The notes beneath the pieces are model-generated. The model was not told the origin of the DNA and ran no database searches. It saw only the letters and a program-made list of their open reading frames with translations. From contig JAFCMP010000490.1 of NCBI GenBank assembly GCA_017506865.1, positions 620,001-684,000 on the forward strand: 64,000 bases of DNA, written 5' to 3'. Position 1 is the first letter of the stretch, and each line of letters starts with the position of its first letter. This DNA comes from Tribonema minus. Taxonomy: Eukaryota; Sar; Xanthophyceae; Tribonematales; Tribonemataceae. This document shows positions 38,020-49,792 of the stretch, in pieces. The translations under genes were made by a program, and so were the position numbers.

Positions 38020-41000
38020 ATGCTGTCGCTGGGATCTCCGCCGCGGACGGAGGCTTCCCAGGTCTTTTTTCCCTACTCTCCCATCAGCGATCTGCCACAC
38101 CATGCGAAGCAGTTTGCTTCAGCTGCGGGTCTCAAGCTGACCGACGCGTCGAATATTGCCATTCCAATATCCTACTGGCTGATAGGCTTCCTGGGAAGGT
38201 GAGGTGTTGTACTCATTTAGTTCCGTTGCCAGGTGCTCTGCATACGCACGACGCGTCGGGGCCTGAGGTGTGCCTCGCGGTTATGATTATAGTTGGTAGC
38301 GTGTAGGTCCTTCCGCTTGATATCCTGATTCTCACAATCTCTGATACGTAACATTCTCAAGTCATAACTGCAACATGCTTCTGACGATCGTGGATCTGCT
38401 ACACATCGGAAGTGGAGCAAGGAAGACGTTGTTGCCATTGGTTTGTTGCACATCATGGCTGCTGTCATGGCGCACATCAGGCTCACACCAGTCAACACAA
38501 CACAATGTGAAAAAAAAGCACATGCCAATCAGGCCAACAGGGTGTTTTTTGCTCATGTGGTGTGCAACGGCTCTCCTTGGGCTACGATGGTGCTTTTGTA
38601 GAAATGCTCCTGTAGCTATACCGGCGATGCCCCCCAGCAACAGTGTTGTGCGGGCGTATGTAGCTCCTCTAACATAATTGAGCGCATCATTGTTCATTGT
38701 GTGCTTTTGCGTGGCCCGCATTATGTCCCCTTCGCGCGCACAGTGGCATGCATGCGGCCATCATCTGCATGCAGCATGCATTGGACACCAGCGTCATCAG
38801 CATGCTGCTGGCGGTGCTTGTGGCGCAGTTTCTCAACTTCAAATTTTATTCCGCACCATGCGCAGCAGCATTGCACTTTTGTAAACGTAGTAAAATGTTT
38901 ACCAGGCCTGTCGCAGCACAGTCACAGTGTATGCACACCATGTCCACTCAATGCACGCTGGGGACACTGCCACCCCCCCCCCCTCCCCTCGCCCCCCCTT
39001 GAACGCCCTCCCCCTCGCAGCTTCATCGGAACGCCGCTGACGGTGTTCCTGGTGCAGTCGCTCAATGCGCAACCGGCGCAGCAGAACACGATCGGCGTGC
39101 TGCTTAGCATACCCTGGAGCTTCAAGCTGCTGTACGGGTTTGTGAGCGATGTGCTGCCGGTGGGGGGGCTCAGGAGGAAGCCGTACTTTGCGCTGGGTTT
39201 TGCGCTGCACAGGTATGTGGCCCTTGATTTATTGAAAAATACAGAGACGGCTATGATATGCGAGCACTCGATGTAAGAGCGGTCACAGCATACAAGAGTT
39301 TGGACGACTGGATACGGATCTGGTTGATATAGGAGCGGTTTGGTGCTTGGCCTCATATCATGTCCAGCTACCACTAGCCGCATGGGGGGCCTCAGGAGGA
39401 AGCCGTATTTTGTGCTGGGGTTTGCGCTGCACAGGTATGTGGCCTTGTACAAGCAAGTTTGATCTTATCAGTGGGGCATACCTTGTAGATTTATTGCTAT
39501 AGATTATGGGCTCAGTGCTGCCTTCGATTTGAAGTGGATACAAAGGCTTTGCTGGGGTCCTTGCAAATACAGCCCTATCACTTGGGCATGCGTTGCAAAG
39601 TCATCACTAGAAATTTTGGGCTTAGTGCTGCCTTCAATGTCAAAGTGGATACCAAGGCTTCACTGGGGTCACATACAAATACAGCCCCAATGCTTGGGCA
39701 TACGTTGTCAAGTCATTACCATGAATTTTGGGCTTAGTGCTGCCTTCAATTTGAGGTTGATACAAAGGCTTCAAAGGGGTCCCATGCTGCTGGGCGGTGT
39801 CAAAAGAGGACGTTGTGCTCTGCACTTGAATCTGCCTGCCACACATACTACGCATCAGATGATCGATGGCTTGGGGGTAGCAGCCGAATTTATGATGCTT
39901 AAAACCATGACCTGTAACCAGCCACTCAGGCCCATGCTGGCTGAGACTCCTCACCGTACTAATTTGATGCAATTTTCAACAAATCTTGAAGTTGCTCAAC
40001 AAATACTGAAGTTGCACCTTGTCAAACCATAGACGCTGTTGGACTATCCAGGGATGAAACCATCAATGGGCCTCAAATTTGCAGCACAGATGTGTGTATG
40101 TTCAGAAGCACGGCAGAAGCTTCATCGGTGCTTATCGTGTGTGAACGGCTGTGCGGAGCGCATCTCGTCAGTCTGTAAACGTGCCAATAACAAAGTTCAT
40201 TTCGGCATGCTGTTGAAGTCACCTGCAGATGTTTTCTCTCATCAAAAAAAATCGTAGGGCATCTTGCTGAGGGCCACAAGGTCCAGTTCCAAGGCCCCTC
40301 TGGTAATCACTTCGTGTTGAAGTTGATACAACGGCCTCAGACGTCGCGTGCTGCCGGTAGGTGTCAGAGGGGAACGTGTGGTTCACAGTTGAAGTTGCCG
40401 TTTTGCACTTGAAGTGGCACTGCATTTGCCCTCCAGATATATCGTGCACTCGAGTGCTGTTGACTTGGGCAGCAGCTGAACTGAGTGCATACCCAAGCTT
40501 CAGAAAAAGGTATGGATCCCCCGGCATTTGACATATGTTGGGAGCAACATTCATGCCAACAGGGGGAAAGCCACAAATGCTGGGGAAATTAATTCGGTGC
40601 CATTGAAATCAATTCGGTGTCATCATTGCTTGTGCTGCAGTGCCTGCTTCCGCCTGCTGGCGGCACTGAAGCAGCCAATACACATGAAATTAATGCTATG
40701 TAATCAATGCAATGGCACTCATGGTGCTGTGTTTTCATTATGTGCAGCGCTTGCTTCCTGCTGCTGGCGGCGCTAGAGAAGCCGACATTCAGCTCGCTGG
40801 CCGTGCTGCTGTTTGTGGCGACAATAGGGCAGATCATGGCTGACGTCATGGCAGACACGGTGAGCTGAAGTTTTCCTACTTCTACTTCAACCCTCCACAA
40901 TGACATTACTCCAGCAGTGAGCTTGTAGGCGCAGCTCACACCTTCTGCTGCCATTTAGGCAACACATGACAAGCGCGCAGCTTGGATATCAGTGAGTCAG

Positions 41001-44000
41001 TATGACCAGAACAAAAGCCACTGTGCTGCTTTCAAGCCGAGCAGCAAGCTGATGGGTCGCAACTGAAAGCACAGCCTTCACCCTCCGGACCTTGCGTCAG
41101 GCACTGGAGAGGGGGGGGGGGGGGGGGGGGACGTGCAGAGTTGACCATCATACACAACGTTGCACGTGGACCTGCAGAGGACTCTCTCGAAAATGCTGCC
41201 GCATTTCAACGCAGCTGGCGGCTGGCTCAGCAAAAGTGCGACCGGCAATAATGGTAGCGTACGCCCCCAATTTGCTGATAATTCAGACCAGCAAATACCT
41301 CAGAAGTGCATCACTCCAAAGGATCCATTGTGGCATCGCTTCATGTTGCCTGCTTGGCACACCTGGTGATGTCTTTACACGACTACATGCGCTTGTCCAA
41401 GCGGCATTGATTGATTGTGCTCGCTGCTATTCTGACAATGTTCATTTTCGTTCTCCCCCTCGATGCGCAGCTAGTGGTAGAGCGGGCTAGATTGGAGGAC
41501 ACGGAGCAGCGGGGGCAGCTGCAGGCGACGTGCTACGCTGTGCGCTTCATGGGCAGCGTTCTGGGGTGAGTCGCATTCTACAATTATATGTAGTCATATG
41601 CGCCTCGGATTTGCTTACAAGTGCGCCCGCTGCTGTTTCCGAGCCTGCCCATGAGTGCAACGGCTTGGGGATCAATCATGCACGTGTTGGAGCCCGTTTC
41701 ATCAGCAGCTTTGGTATGTGAGTAGTACTCCAAGCCCTCCTGTCCATGTCAGTGCTTGATTGTTGCAGTCCAGTGACATACACCAATTAAAATGGCACAG
41801 CAAATGCCTTCATGAAGTCTGCTCTCATTGTGGTCCTGCTCTCAAGTAACAGAAGCGCGTGGACACTAAGTAGACTCTGGTCTAAAAGTCATTGCTCACC
41901 GGCGCGCCTCGCAATGCTCCGCTGCTGACGCAGGTGTCTCATGGGCGCCGTGGTGTACAACCAGGTGCAGTGGGGGTGGGGCCTGTCCTTCCGACAGGTG
42001 CGTTGAGCGTTTGACACAGCACATGTGTGCACGAGTTGCATATTTTGCGCCTTTCACAGGGCTTCCGCCCCATTAGCGGAAGTAAATAAGGTATGTTGCG
42101 CCGCTGCTGATGCTGTTACGGAGCGCTGTTTCACGCAGACTGCCAGCCTCGCGCAGGTGTCTTGGAGCGCACTGCAGGCAATGAGGACTGCGTATGCTTG
42201 AAGTTTAGGAGGAACTGGATCACCTGGGCATTCTGCCTTATCGTGTTCAACAGTACTTTGAAGTACATGTGTCTGGGCTACTTCGCGCCTTGAGCAAGAA
42301 TAAATGAAAAGTACATGTGTCTGCAGGCGTTGCCCGCTGATGGACACGCTGCTGCTCCATGCTGCTGAGCACTGATGCCACACGAGCGGCAAGCGCGGCC
42401 TAATCATTTTCCTGTTCTTTTGAAGCTTTCGGTGAGGTACATGTTCGTACACCATAGGCATTTGTCGCTGCACACACGTGGGCAGTTCCGTATCGGATGC
42501 AGAATGACTGTGAAAACTGCAGCACTTCAAAGTGGCAGCACTTCTGCAATGCCATTCACGTGCGCCTTCCCTGTCGCATCATGGCATCGCTCAGGTCTGT
42601 TCGCTCAACGGAGCGCTGCCGCTGACGCTGCTGGGCACACAACGCTGCGAACTCTGCACCAGATGCTCCCAACGCCTAAGCTGATTGTTGTTGTGTGCAG
42701 CAGTGCTCATCGCGCATTGTACAGTGCAGTGCAGCGCAGGCACACAACCTATTTCACTTGCATGTGTCTCCTTGTTGCTGTGACACGGCTCAGGTCTGTC
42801 TGCTCACCGGAGCGCTGCCGCTGATGCTGCTGGGCACGACGCGCTGTGGTGCATTCATTGCTGAGCACTGATATCGGTGTGCCCCAATCATCACACACCC
42901 TTCAACCTCTCCACCTCCCCATAAGTGCTGCAAATACATGAATCAGGCGCGACCTCACACGCGCCCCCTGCTATTTCACCGTGACATTGCTCAGGTCTGC
43001 TTGCTGACCGGAGCGCTGCCGCTGATGCTGCTGGGCACGACGCTTTGGACGCTGTACGAGATGGCCGCGACGCCCAAGACGGTCGCGCAGCAGTGCGGCG
43101 ACATCTGGGACACCATCTGCCTCAAGGCGGTGTGGAAGCCCATGGCGTTCGTCTACGTCTTCAACTTCTTCCAGGTACGTAGTCACTTCAACTTTACGGT
43201 TGTGTGTTAGTATTATGTTGCATGCATCAATGGAGGGGGGGGGGTCACGAAGCTAGCTATACAGCAGTGCAATGACATTTGGGATACTATCTGCCTCAAG
43301 GTGGTGTGGTAGCCCATTGCATTTGTATACATCAGGAAGTATGTCCAAAACTTCTTTTAGGTATGGCAGTCGTGCTGGATCAATTCACGAATGCGCGCAC
43401 TGGTCTCCTACGGGAATCCAACATCGCAACAATGCAGCGTATACGCTCATGGCGGTTTTATACAGCAATGCCTCAATGCGATTGAGTAGCTCTACTATCA
43501 GGGTGCTGTATAGGTGGATGCCATGTGCCGCAAACATGACACCTCCTTACCTCATGCCCCGCCATTACGACCAGTACACCCTCCACACCTGTAGTACACC
43601 CTCCACACCTGTGCAGACCGCTTTCTCTCCTTCCAGGTGCAGCAAAATCTTCTTTTGTCGGTGTGCGTCATGGGTTGTTGCGACTGGGCGACATATCCAC
43701 CTCCGGGTGCTATTTATGATAGCTGCGTATACATTGTATGTCTCAGCAAGCGCGCCACAGGCATATCTGCACTTCGCAGACTAGCCTGCAAACTGGATCT
43801 CACAGCGTCGTGTGTTGCTGCATGTACCACCTCTCGCACTGTGGTTGCTGCATTACCTTCGCGTCGTTCGTCTCAACAAGTGTTGTTTGAGTCAACCTTG
43901 ACCCGCTTGTCAGTGCGTATTCGTCTACACAGGTGCCCAACATAGCGGGGCAGTCCTTCCTGCAGCTGTCACTGCACTTATCTGCACTTTAAAGACTGGC

Positions 44001-46164
44001 CTGCAAACCGGACCTCATAGCAGCAGGTGTTGCTGCCTGCAAGTACCACCTCTCGTGCTGTGATTGCCATTCAGCTGCATCAGCCCCTCTTTTGGCTCAA
44101 AAGCATAGTTCAGTTCAACCTCATTTCCCGCGCATCAACGCATGTTTGTCTACGCAGGTGCCCAACATTGCGTGGCAGTCCTTCCTGCAGTTGTCGCTGC
44201 ACTTTGAGCCCTACATGCTGGGTCTCATGGCCACCGCCGGCGCGGTCATGACGTTGCTGGGCATCATCGCCTACAAGAAGGTGCGCTTTGTGGCCATTTC
44301 ATTGAGAGACTACTTCAGTGGATACGTCACATACTGCGTTGCTATGCCGCCAGACATATGGATGGTTACCACCTTGCCTCTCATTGCAGGCTGCAGGGTG
44401 TTTTGCAGACTGATCACCTTGCAAGCGGTGCCGCGGCGCTGCAGACATCCCAAATACTTATGATGTTGCTTGTAAGAAATGGCCTGGAAGCAGAGCGCCA
44501 CGGTTGCATTGTAATTCAGGCTACATTAGAGGTGCATCGCCTGCATGCAAGGATGTCGTCAAGTCAGCGTCACCTGTTGCAGTCACTACATCGACCGCAC
44601 ACCTTCTGTGATTTGGCTACAGATCAGACACCCAGCCTCACACCTTGCATTCATTACCACCGCAAACCCATTTGCACTTTGGTGAGGGCTAGGGTTATGG
44701 TTAAGATACCACCTTAGAAGCGCTTTTGCATCACCGACCTTCCAAGTCTCAGTGGCACAAGCTTTAAGCTCTCCGTCCCTGCCCCCCCCCCCCCCCATTC
44801 TCTCTCTCTCTCTCCAGTTCTTCTTCCACGTGAGCTGGCGCCACATCTACTTCACCAGCGTGTGCGTCACCACCGCCTTCAAGCTGCTGCAGATGTGCCT
44901 CATCTTCAAATGGAACGAGAAGTACCTGCACATGAGCAACCTCTACTTTGCCCTCGGCGACGACGTGATTACGCAGTACATCCAGGTGATGCTTAACAAC
45001 AGTGTATATACGTGGCTGTGGTTCTGTAGGTCCCAGTCTGCGCCAGGTTTTGTGCACGGGGTGCTACTTGTACTTCGCAGCACATTGTGTTCAAGTCCGT
45101 GCATGTACGTGTGTAGAGTACACTCACACTCTATGTATACACAGGCGATGCTCGCTGGTGCTGACCGCAGCACCTGCATGCACTGTGCATTCACTTGCAC
45201 ACGAAATCCAATGGCCTTACCTGTGCTATACATACGTGCCGTATCTTCCTGTGTCATGCTGGCCTTATGCTCCTCCTCTCCTACGGTGCCTGGTACTGAA
45301 AGTAGGCCCATGCTCCTCACATGCCACCGCTTCCAGGGGGTGCAGTTTCTGCCGGTGTGCATCATGTACCTGCGGCTGTGCCCGGACGGCAGCGAGGGCG
45401 CCACATACGCCATGCTCACCACCTTTGGCAACATCGCGCTTGTATGCAGCGCCAGCGTGGTGAGTGGCATGAAGCTGCCGTTTGGTGTGCAACTATGCGT
45501 TATACTTTGAAGTAGCGCATTGCTGTGTGTCAAGCCAAGTGAATCTCCCATGTTCGCAGCCTTCAGCAACATTGCGCTCGTGTGCAGCGCCAGCGTGGTG
45601 AGTGGCACGACGCTGCATTTGAAGTTGCAACAGGTGCAGCACACTTGCCTTGCGTAAGGTCGACTGAATTTCTCTCAGGGCACCGCAGCGCCATGTTCAC
45701 GAGTCCACGGCCGCTGGCAACATAGCGCTTGTGTGCAACGCCAGCACGGTGAGCAACGCAATGTCGTTTTTTCTGGTTTCATCATGGCATCCAGAGAAGC
45801 CCACGTCTTTCATGTGCAGCCGCCGTTTCTGCATTCGAAGTACTGTTGTATGGTCACAGAGTGTCTGCGTGGGCCGGCCGGAGCACCAGTGCATGTCCTA
45901 GTACTTGAAGCTTTTCTGAGTATCCTTGGTAATTGCTGTTCCTCTGTCTGGGAATTCAGCAGCAATGGCAGCGACGCAGGCCTGCAGGCATCAGCAGCAG
46001 CAGCAGCTGCTGATGTGTGCCGCACAACAACGCTAAACAGCGGCGAAGCTGGCAGCAGCAGCTCCTGCTGCACTGAATCACCCCGTGGCGGTTGATCTCA
46101 CCGATGTTGCTCCCGAGACCGGCTTGGGCTACTGCTGCTGCCGAGGGCGCTGGCCAAACAACAC

Positions 46165-46205
<41 letters not shown>

Positions 46206-47642
46206 CAACGTGTTGCAGTTCGCACAGCGGTGCTGCCAGAGGTTTACCCGTAAAGAGTTAAACTTCTCAGTACAGCGCACTAACCGACCTCCGCTAGGAG
46301 CCTTAAACGACATGCAGCGCTACACACTTCACCAGCCATGTAGGGTCTGTGCACTGTGACATACTCCTCGCTCTCTTGTGCATGCACGCTAACGGCCGTG
46401 GCTCCTGCCGAATTGCGTGTACCTGCAGGGCACTCTGCTCAGCAAGATCTGGGAGGTGGGCAACGAGGCGCTGCGCAGCGACGACTTCAACGGCCTGTGG
46501 CGGTTGACGCTCCTCACCAGCTCGCTGGCGCCGATACCGCTGGTGAGGCAACGCGACGTGTGCTGCGACCCTCACTTGACCAATTGTAAGGGGCCTTGAA
46601 GAGCTGATATACTTGACCAGCTCGAAGAGGCCTTGAAGTGCTGATGTTTTCGGTAGGTATACTTCAAGAATTCAGAGAGCGGTGCAGGACAGAAACGCCA
46701 GCCTGGACCTGATTGAGTGCACGACGTGCGCGTGGCATCTGCAGCAACTTTTTGAATGGTGATGAGAATTTCATTGCTGTACTGTTGAAGCATGACATCG
46801 CCAGAGGCACTGCTGTAGACTAGTGCTTCAGGTACTGCAGACGCGCCCGAAGCCTCGCTGGCCGGACCTGCGCGGGGACCTGAGGCGCCGGCGTGAATTT
46901 TATGTTTAACAGGGCTGGTAGGTATGCTCCATGACACGATGGCAGCGAGCACAGGCAAAGTGCGTAGACTGACAAAGTAATCTCAACTGGCGTTACAGCT
47001 TTGTATTGCTGACGGCACCAGTACGCCTAGCCAGACTGTGCAAATCGCTGTCATTTGTTTGTGTGGCAGGCGGAGGATTGTCACCCCCTGTGGGGCACTT
47101 GCAGTGGAAGTTGTTGACCTGCTATGTACACCACACAAAGCTGTGTGGTACTTGTGCAGCCACTCGCCTGCTGATAGCAACACATGCTGTGCATCACTCA
47201 ACGATTGTTCACACACGGCTAAAAAGGCGACTTCATCGGTGACACGCTGCTCCAGTCATTGCGCCTCGTCACGTCCGGTATGTACTTTTGTTTATTTCGC
47301 TTCGCAAGGGGCGCGAAAAACCCTGTCTTTGGATGTGCACTCAATGCAACACTCCTTCTCCGAAGAGAGACTCAAACGCAAACAGGCGTCCCCGCCTTCA
47401 CACTACCACCAAACCCCGTCGACCAAACCCTACTAATGTACGTATGTATCTGTGTGTGCGTTGCGCAGCTGCTGCTCAGGCTCCTGCCCGCCAATCAGGA
47501 CGAGCAGGAGCACCTCATCACCGAGAAGACGCGGTCCCGGCTCGGCGGAAGCGTATTTCTGCTGGTCCTCACCACCTCTCTCGTGTGGTCCATCTCTGAG
47601 TCGTTTGCCGTGGTGCTGAATGCGGAGGCCGGCAGCTCCTAG
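38020..47642 (+). CDS. folate-biopterin transporter (BT1/FBT) family protein, eleven exons
   Basis: Exons 38020-38198, 39021-39212, 40748-40859, 41471-41565, 41934-41997, 42995-43174, 44158-44280, 44818-44985, 45337-45459, 46429-46542 and 47469-47642 join in phase to 507 residues, normal for the family. These membrane carriers move folates and pteridines; some members carry other substrates, so the cargo is not certain. Family signatures are PWSFKLLYGFVSD (91-103), then LRRKPYFALG, and a helix ending GQIMADVMADT with the conserved DV-AD pair. Many further hydrophobic helices fit a twelve-helix carrier. An alternative start 13 codons upstream (37981) is in frame. No plastid-type targeting is evident at the N-terminus. 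The gene is divergent from SAS-4. Introns contain echoes of at least six exon ends, and the last intron holds a retroposon. Confidence 0.9.
39380..39440 (+). repeat. echo of transporter exon 2 end
   Basis: GGGGCCTCAGGAGGAAGCCG, then TATTTTGTGCTGGGGTTTGC and GCTGCACAG followed by GTATGTGG repeats the exon 2 end and its donor, about 222 bp downstream. Both the encoded LRRKPYF-LGFALHR and the donor are kept. Confidence 0.9.
39505..39800 (+). repeat. three tandem units of about 111 bp in transporter intron 2
   Basis: GGGCTCAGTGCTGCCTTC begins units at about 39508, 39618 and 39730; each also has GATACAAAGGCTT and ACAGCCC. They are not coding. The array follows directly on the exon 2 echo, suggesting continued duplication. 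Confidence 0.85.
40630..40680 (+). repeat. echo of transporter exon 3 start
   Basis: CTGCAG followed by TGCCTGCTTCCGCCTGCTGG and CGGCACTGAAGCAGCCAA repeats the exon 3 start (CGCTTGCTTCCTGCTGCTGG, CGGCGCTAGAGAAGCCGA) with its acceptor, about 107 bp upstream. Confidence 0.8.
42095..42850 (+). repeat. echoes of transporter exon 6 start, two strong and one weak
   Basis: The exon 6 start, CTCAG then GTCTGCTTGCTGACCGGAGC, recurs as CTCAG then GTCTGTCTGCTCACCGGAGC at 42794 and CTCAG then GTCTGTTCGCTCAACGGAGC at 42595. The three lie 201 and 199 bp apart. Both echoes keep the acceptor and the CCGCTG-GCTGCTGGGCAC stretch. A weak trace (CCGCTGCTGATGCTG) lies near 42100. Confidence 0.9.
43260..43368 (+). 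repeat. echo of transporter exon 6 end
   Basis: CAGTGCAATGACATTTGGGA, TACTATCTGCCTCAAG and the closing AACTTCTTTTAG-GTA repeat the exon 6 end (CAGTGCGGCGACATCTGGGA, ... AACTTCTTCCAG-GTA) about 172-190 bp downstream. The echo is decayed within its reading frame, so it is not an alternative exon. Confidence 0.9.
43925..43990 (+). repeat. echo of transporter exon 7 start
   Basis: CTACACAG then GTGCCCAACATAGCGGGGCA and GTCCTTCCTGCAGCTGTC repeats the exon 7 start with its acceptor, 225 bp upstream. Confidence 0.9.
45545..45760 (+). repeat. two echoes of transporter exon 9 end
   Basis: AGCAACATTGCGCTCGTGTG then CAGCGCCAGCGTG-GTGAGTGGC at about 45562-45606, and GGCAACATAGCGCTTGTGTG then CAACGCCAGCACG-GTGAGCAAC at about 45715-45756, repeat the exon 9 end and donor. 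Spacing is 140 and 154 bp. Confidence 0.9.
46150..46206 (+). repeat. CTG/CAG microsatellite in transporter intron 9
   Basis: About fourteen CTG triplets with one TTG interruption; intronic. Confidence 0.9.
47286..47435 (-). mobile_element. retroposon copy in the last transporter intron, antisense
   Basis: This 150-bp segment is the reverse complement of 8445-8593 (near-identical around CTCTTCGGAGAAGGA and GTGCACATCCA). It is flanked by ATGTAC at 47280-47285 and 47436-47441, a six-base target duplication. Read on the minus strand, the site is GTAC, as for the other copies. It is a 5'-truncated member of the same family. Confidence 0.8.
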
Positions 47643-48894
47643 ACGTGCAGCGTCTATGTAGTTACCGCTGACTTTGTCAAGGTGGAGTGAAGCTGGGGGG
47701 GGGGGGGGGGGGGGGGGGGGCATGCGGAGGCCGGCAGCCCTAGACGAGCAGAGTCCATGTAGTTACCGCTGAGTTTGTGAAGGTGAAGTAAAGCGCGGGT
47801 GGGGGAGGGAGTGGGGCATGCTGTTTCCGCAGGGACCGCTGATGCGTCGCTTCAGCTGCGAGGGGCATGTGCAAGTCTAACGGGTCGCTATGTCAGTGCT
47901 CGACTGCTCAAGGTGACATGGGGGCGGTGAAGGGGGGGAGGAAGGGGGGGGGCTCTGCAGTTCGGGCGATCTTTGCGCGGGGTATCTGACGCGTGAGGCG
48001 TTGCTTCAGCTATATGAGGCATGTGCAGGTTTGGTGTGACAGTCATCGAACAAGGACATATGGGGCGGAGACAGACACCAATGCGTTTCCGCAAGTACTT
48101 CAGTGTGAAACACTGGAGCTCGAGTCCTGCTGCCAATGGGCCGGCAGGACGCGTGTTGTGAAGAGCTTTTCCGAGTACTTTGCTTCGGTCTACGGACCGG
48201 TAGGGAGGGGTGCCACTGTGTGGGCACATGAGGGGGGGGGGGGGCGGGGGGGCATGGTGATCTTGAGCAGATTTTGGCTCAACTCGGTTATCCACGTCCA
48301 TGTGTATACTGGAGAGAGATACTTGAGAATACAACAAAAAAGGCTTGGCGACTGCGGGCACAGGCACCCCACGTGGTCTGTTCGACATTGAAGTAGGTGT
48401 CACAAAAGCATGGTGTCCACAGAAACCAAAGAGGCCATCGCTGCTGATGGGAGTTTGCAGCTACCGATGCTAGTGGATGGGAAACATACAAGCATATTGT
48501 GTTTGGAAAATGCGCTAGTAAGACATTGCTGCTGTCTCTTAGCAGGTCTGGCAGTGCACACAAATGAAGAAAACGTGGAGACGATGTGTGTGACCTGTCC
48601 TGCACTTGTGACAATGTATGCTGCGGCTGTTGTCATCATTTTTGCGTACTGCATGGTATGCTCCCCCCATGCCGTGTGACCGTCGTTAGAAACTGCATGT
48701 GCTATTCCATCGATGTTTCTCAGTGACATGCAGCAATGCCCCATGGGGGAGGAGAGGGGGTTGCAGGCTGTGATGCGAGTGTGCGCCCAGGTGTTGTCGA
48801 TGCACTGCGCCTCGAAAAATGGTGTACAGTTCCCAAGATGCGTTGCATTGCGCGCGGTAGGACAACAGCTGTCGTACAGGAACGCCCCTAGTAC
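47643..48894. other. spacer between transporter and LINE copy
   Basis: It contains a poly-G run (47696-47720) and a second G-rich tract (about 48231-48251). The segment after the transporter stop is imperfectly repeated: GCGGAGGCCGGCAG and TGTAGTTACCGCTGA at 47622-47670 recur at 47724-47773. That makes another echo of a gene's 3' end. I see no further gene. Confidence 0.5.
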
Positions 48895-49583
48895 ACGGGG
48901 GCACAACGCGACACACACTGCCCAAAAGCGGTGCCTACAGCGCATCTTGAGACAGCACCATGTCTCTATTGTCCGCAATGAGGACGCTAGCGTCTTCAAG
49001 GTACCGGGGTATCGGGCGGACACAGTCATTGGCCCAGGGTGTCTGCACTTTAGCAGTGCATACCGTAACAAGGGAATAGTGCTAGACACAAGTGTGCGCG
49101 CGCCCACAGCGAGCTCGTACCTGACAGGCAAAACAAATGCCTCGAACACGGACGGCTATGCTGCTGGGGTGGGGGAGGACGCGAAGGTCAAGCACCACAC
49201 CGGCACCTTGACGTCATCTTGGGCTTTTGTGCCATTCGTGCAGGAGTCGTACGGACGGCTGGGCAAGCAGACAAGCCTTTTTGTTAAGGAGTTGGCAATG
49301 CACTCAGCACTGTGCTCAGGGGGGGGGAAGGCAGATGTGTTACGCAAGGACGGGTTAGCTAAGCGTCAGATCCACATTGAGCTGAGCATATCGCTGGCGC
49401 GGGAGTTGGCGGAGCGCGTCATGGCATACACACGTGGAGCGCGAATGCTGGGCTGTGTTGCGGCGCCGGTATCCAAACTCCTAGGGCACAGCGCAGACTA
49501 GGCTGCTGCGTTGACGCAAGCTTTTCGATTGCATAGGCAACCCGGCCTCCCTTGGGCCTTTACAAATACAAGTCCATACGTAC
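48895..49583 (+). mobile_element. young 5'-truncated LINE copy, 689 bp
   Basis: It matches 5022-5710 of the LINE at equal length with about five substitutions (roughly 99% identity by eye). It contains only the C-terminal nuclease-like domain and the 3' untranslated region; the frame to the stop at 49501 stays open. GTACACG at 48891-48897 and 49580-49586 is a probable seven-base target duplication that overlaps the element ends. The copy sits about 210 bp upstream of the hybrid-cluster protein start codon. Confidence 0.9.
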
Positions 49584-49792
49584 ACGTGTTCCTTTTGAGC
49601 TGCAGCGCGATCCCGGGCGCAGCCAGTTCTCGGAGGAACAGTCAACGTCCACCATCAGTTTGAAGGTAGTTGACGGTGAAGCAGCCTCGGAGTTTGGATT
49701 AGCGGGATTGGGATTGACGGCGGCCATGGTGTTCACACTCACAACTCGAGCAGTAGCGTTCTGCTGCCGCTGGCCAAACATCACTCTCGACC
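49584..49792. promoter_or_regulatory. 5' region of the hybrid-cluster protein gene
   Basis: Only 209 bp lie between the LINE copy and the start codon, so the insertion must lie in or near the promoter or leader. No TATA element is apparent. A short GGATTAGCGGGATTGGGATT repeat-like stretch lies at about 49694-49716. Confidence 0.4.

Noticed and set aside
38690-38860. hydrophobic frame LDTSVISMLLAVLVAQFLNF in transporter intron 1
   Set aside because: Exon 1 and exon 2 already join in phase and match the family; no need for an extra exon, and splice sites are not convincing. It could still be an old duplicated exon.
47228-47285. possible extra transporter exon ending at a GTATGT donor, with the retroposon acting as an introner
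   Set aside because: Exon 10 joins exon 11 in phase with family-like sequence, and the putative exon does not read as protein. The element is simply inside the last intron.
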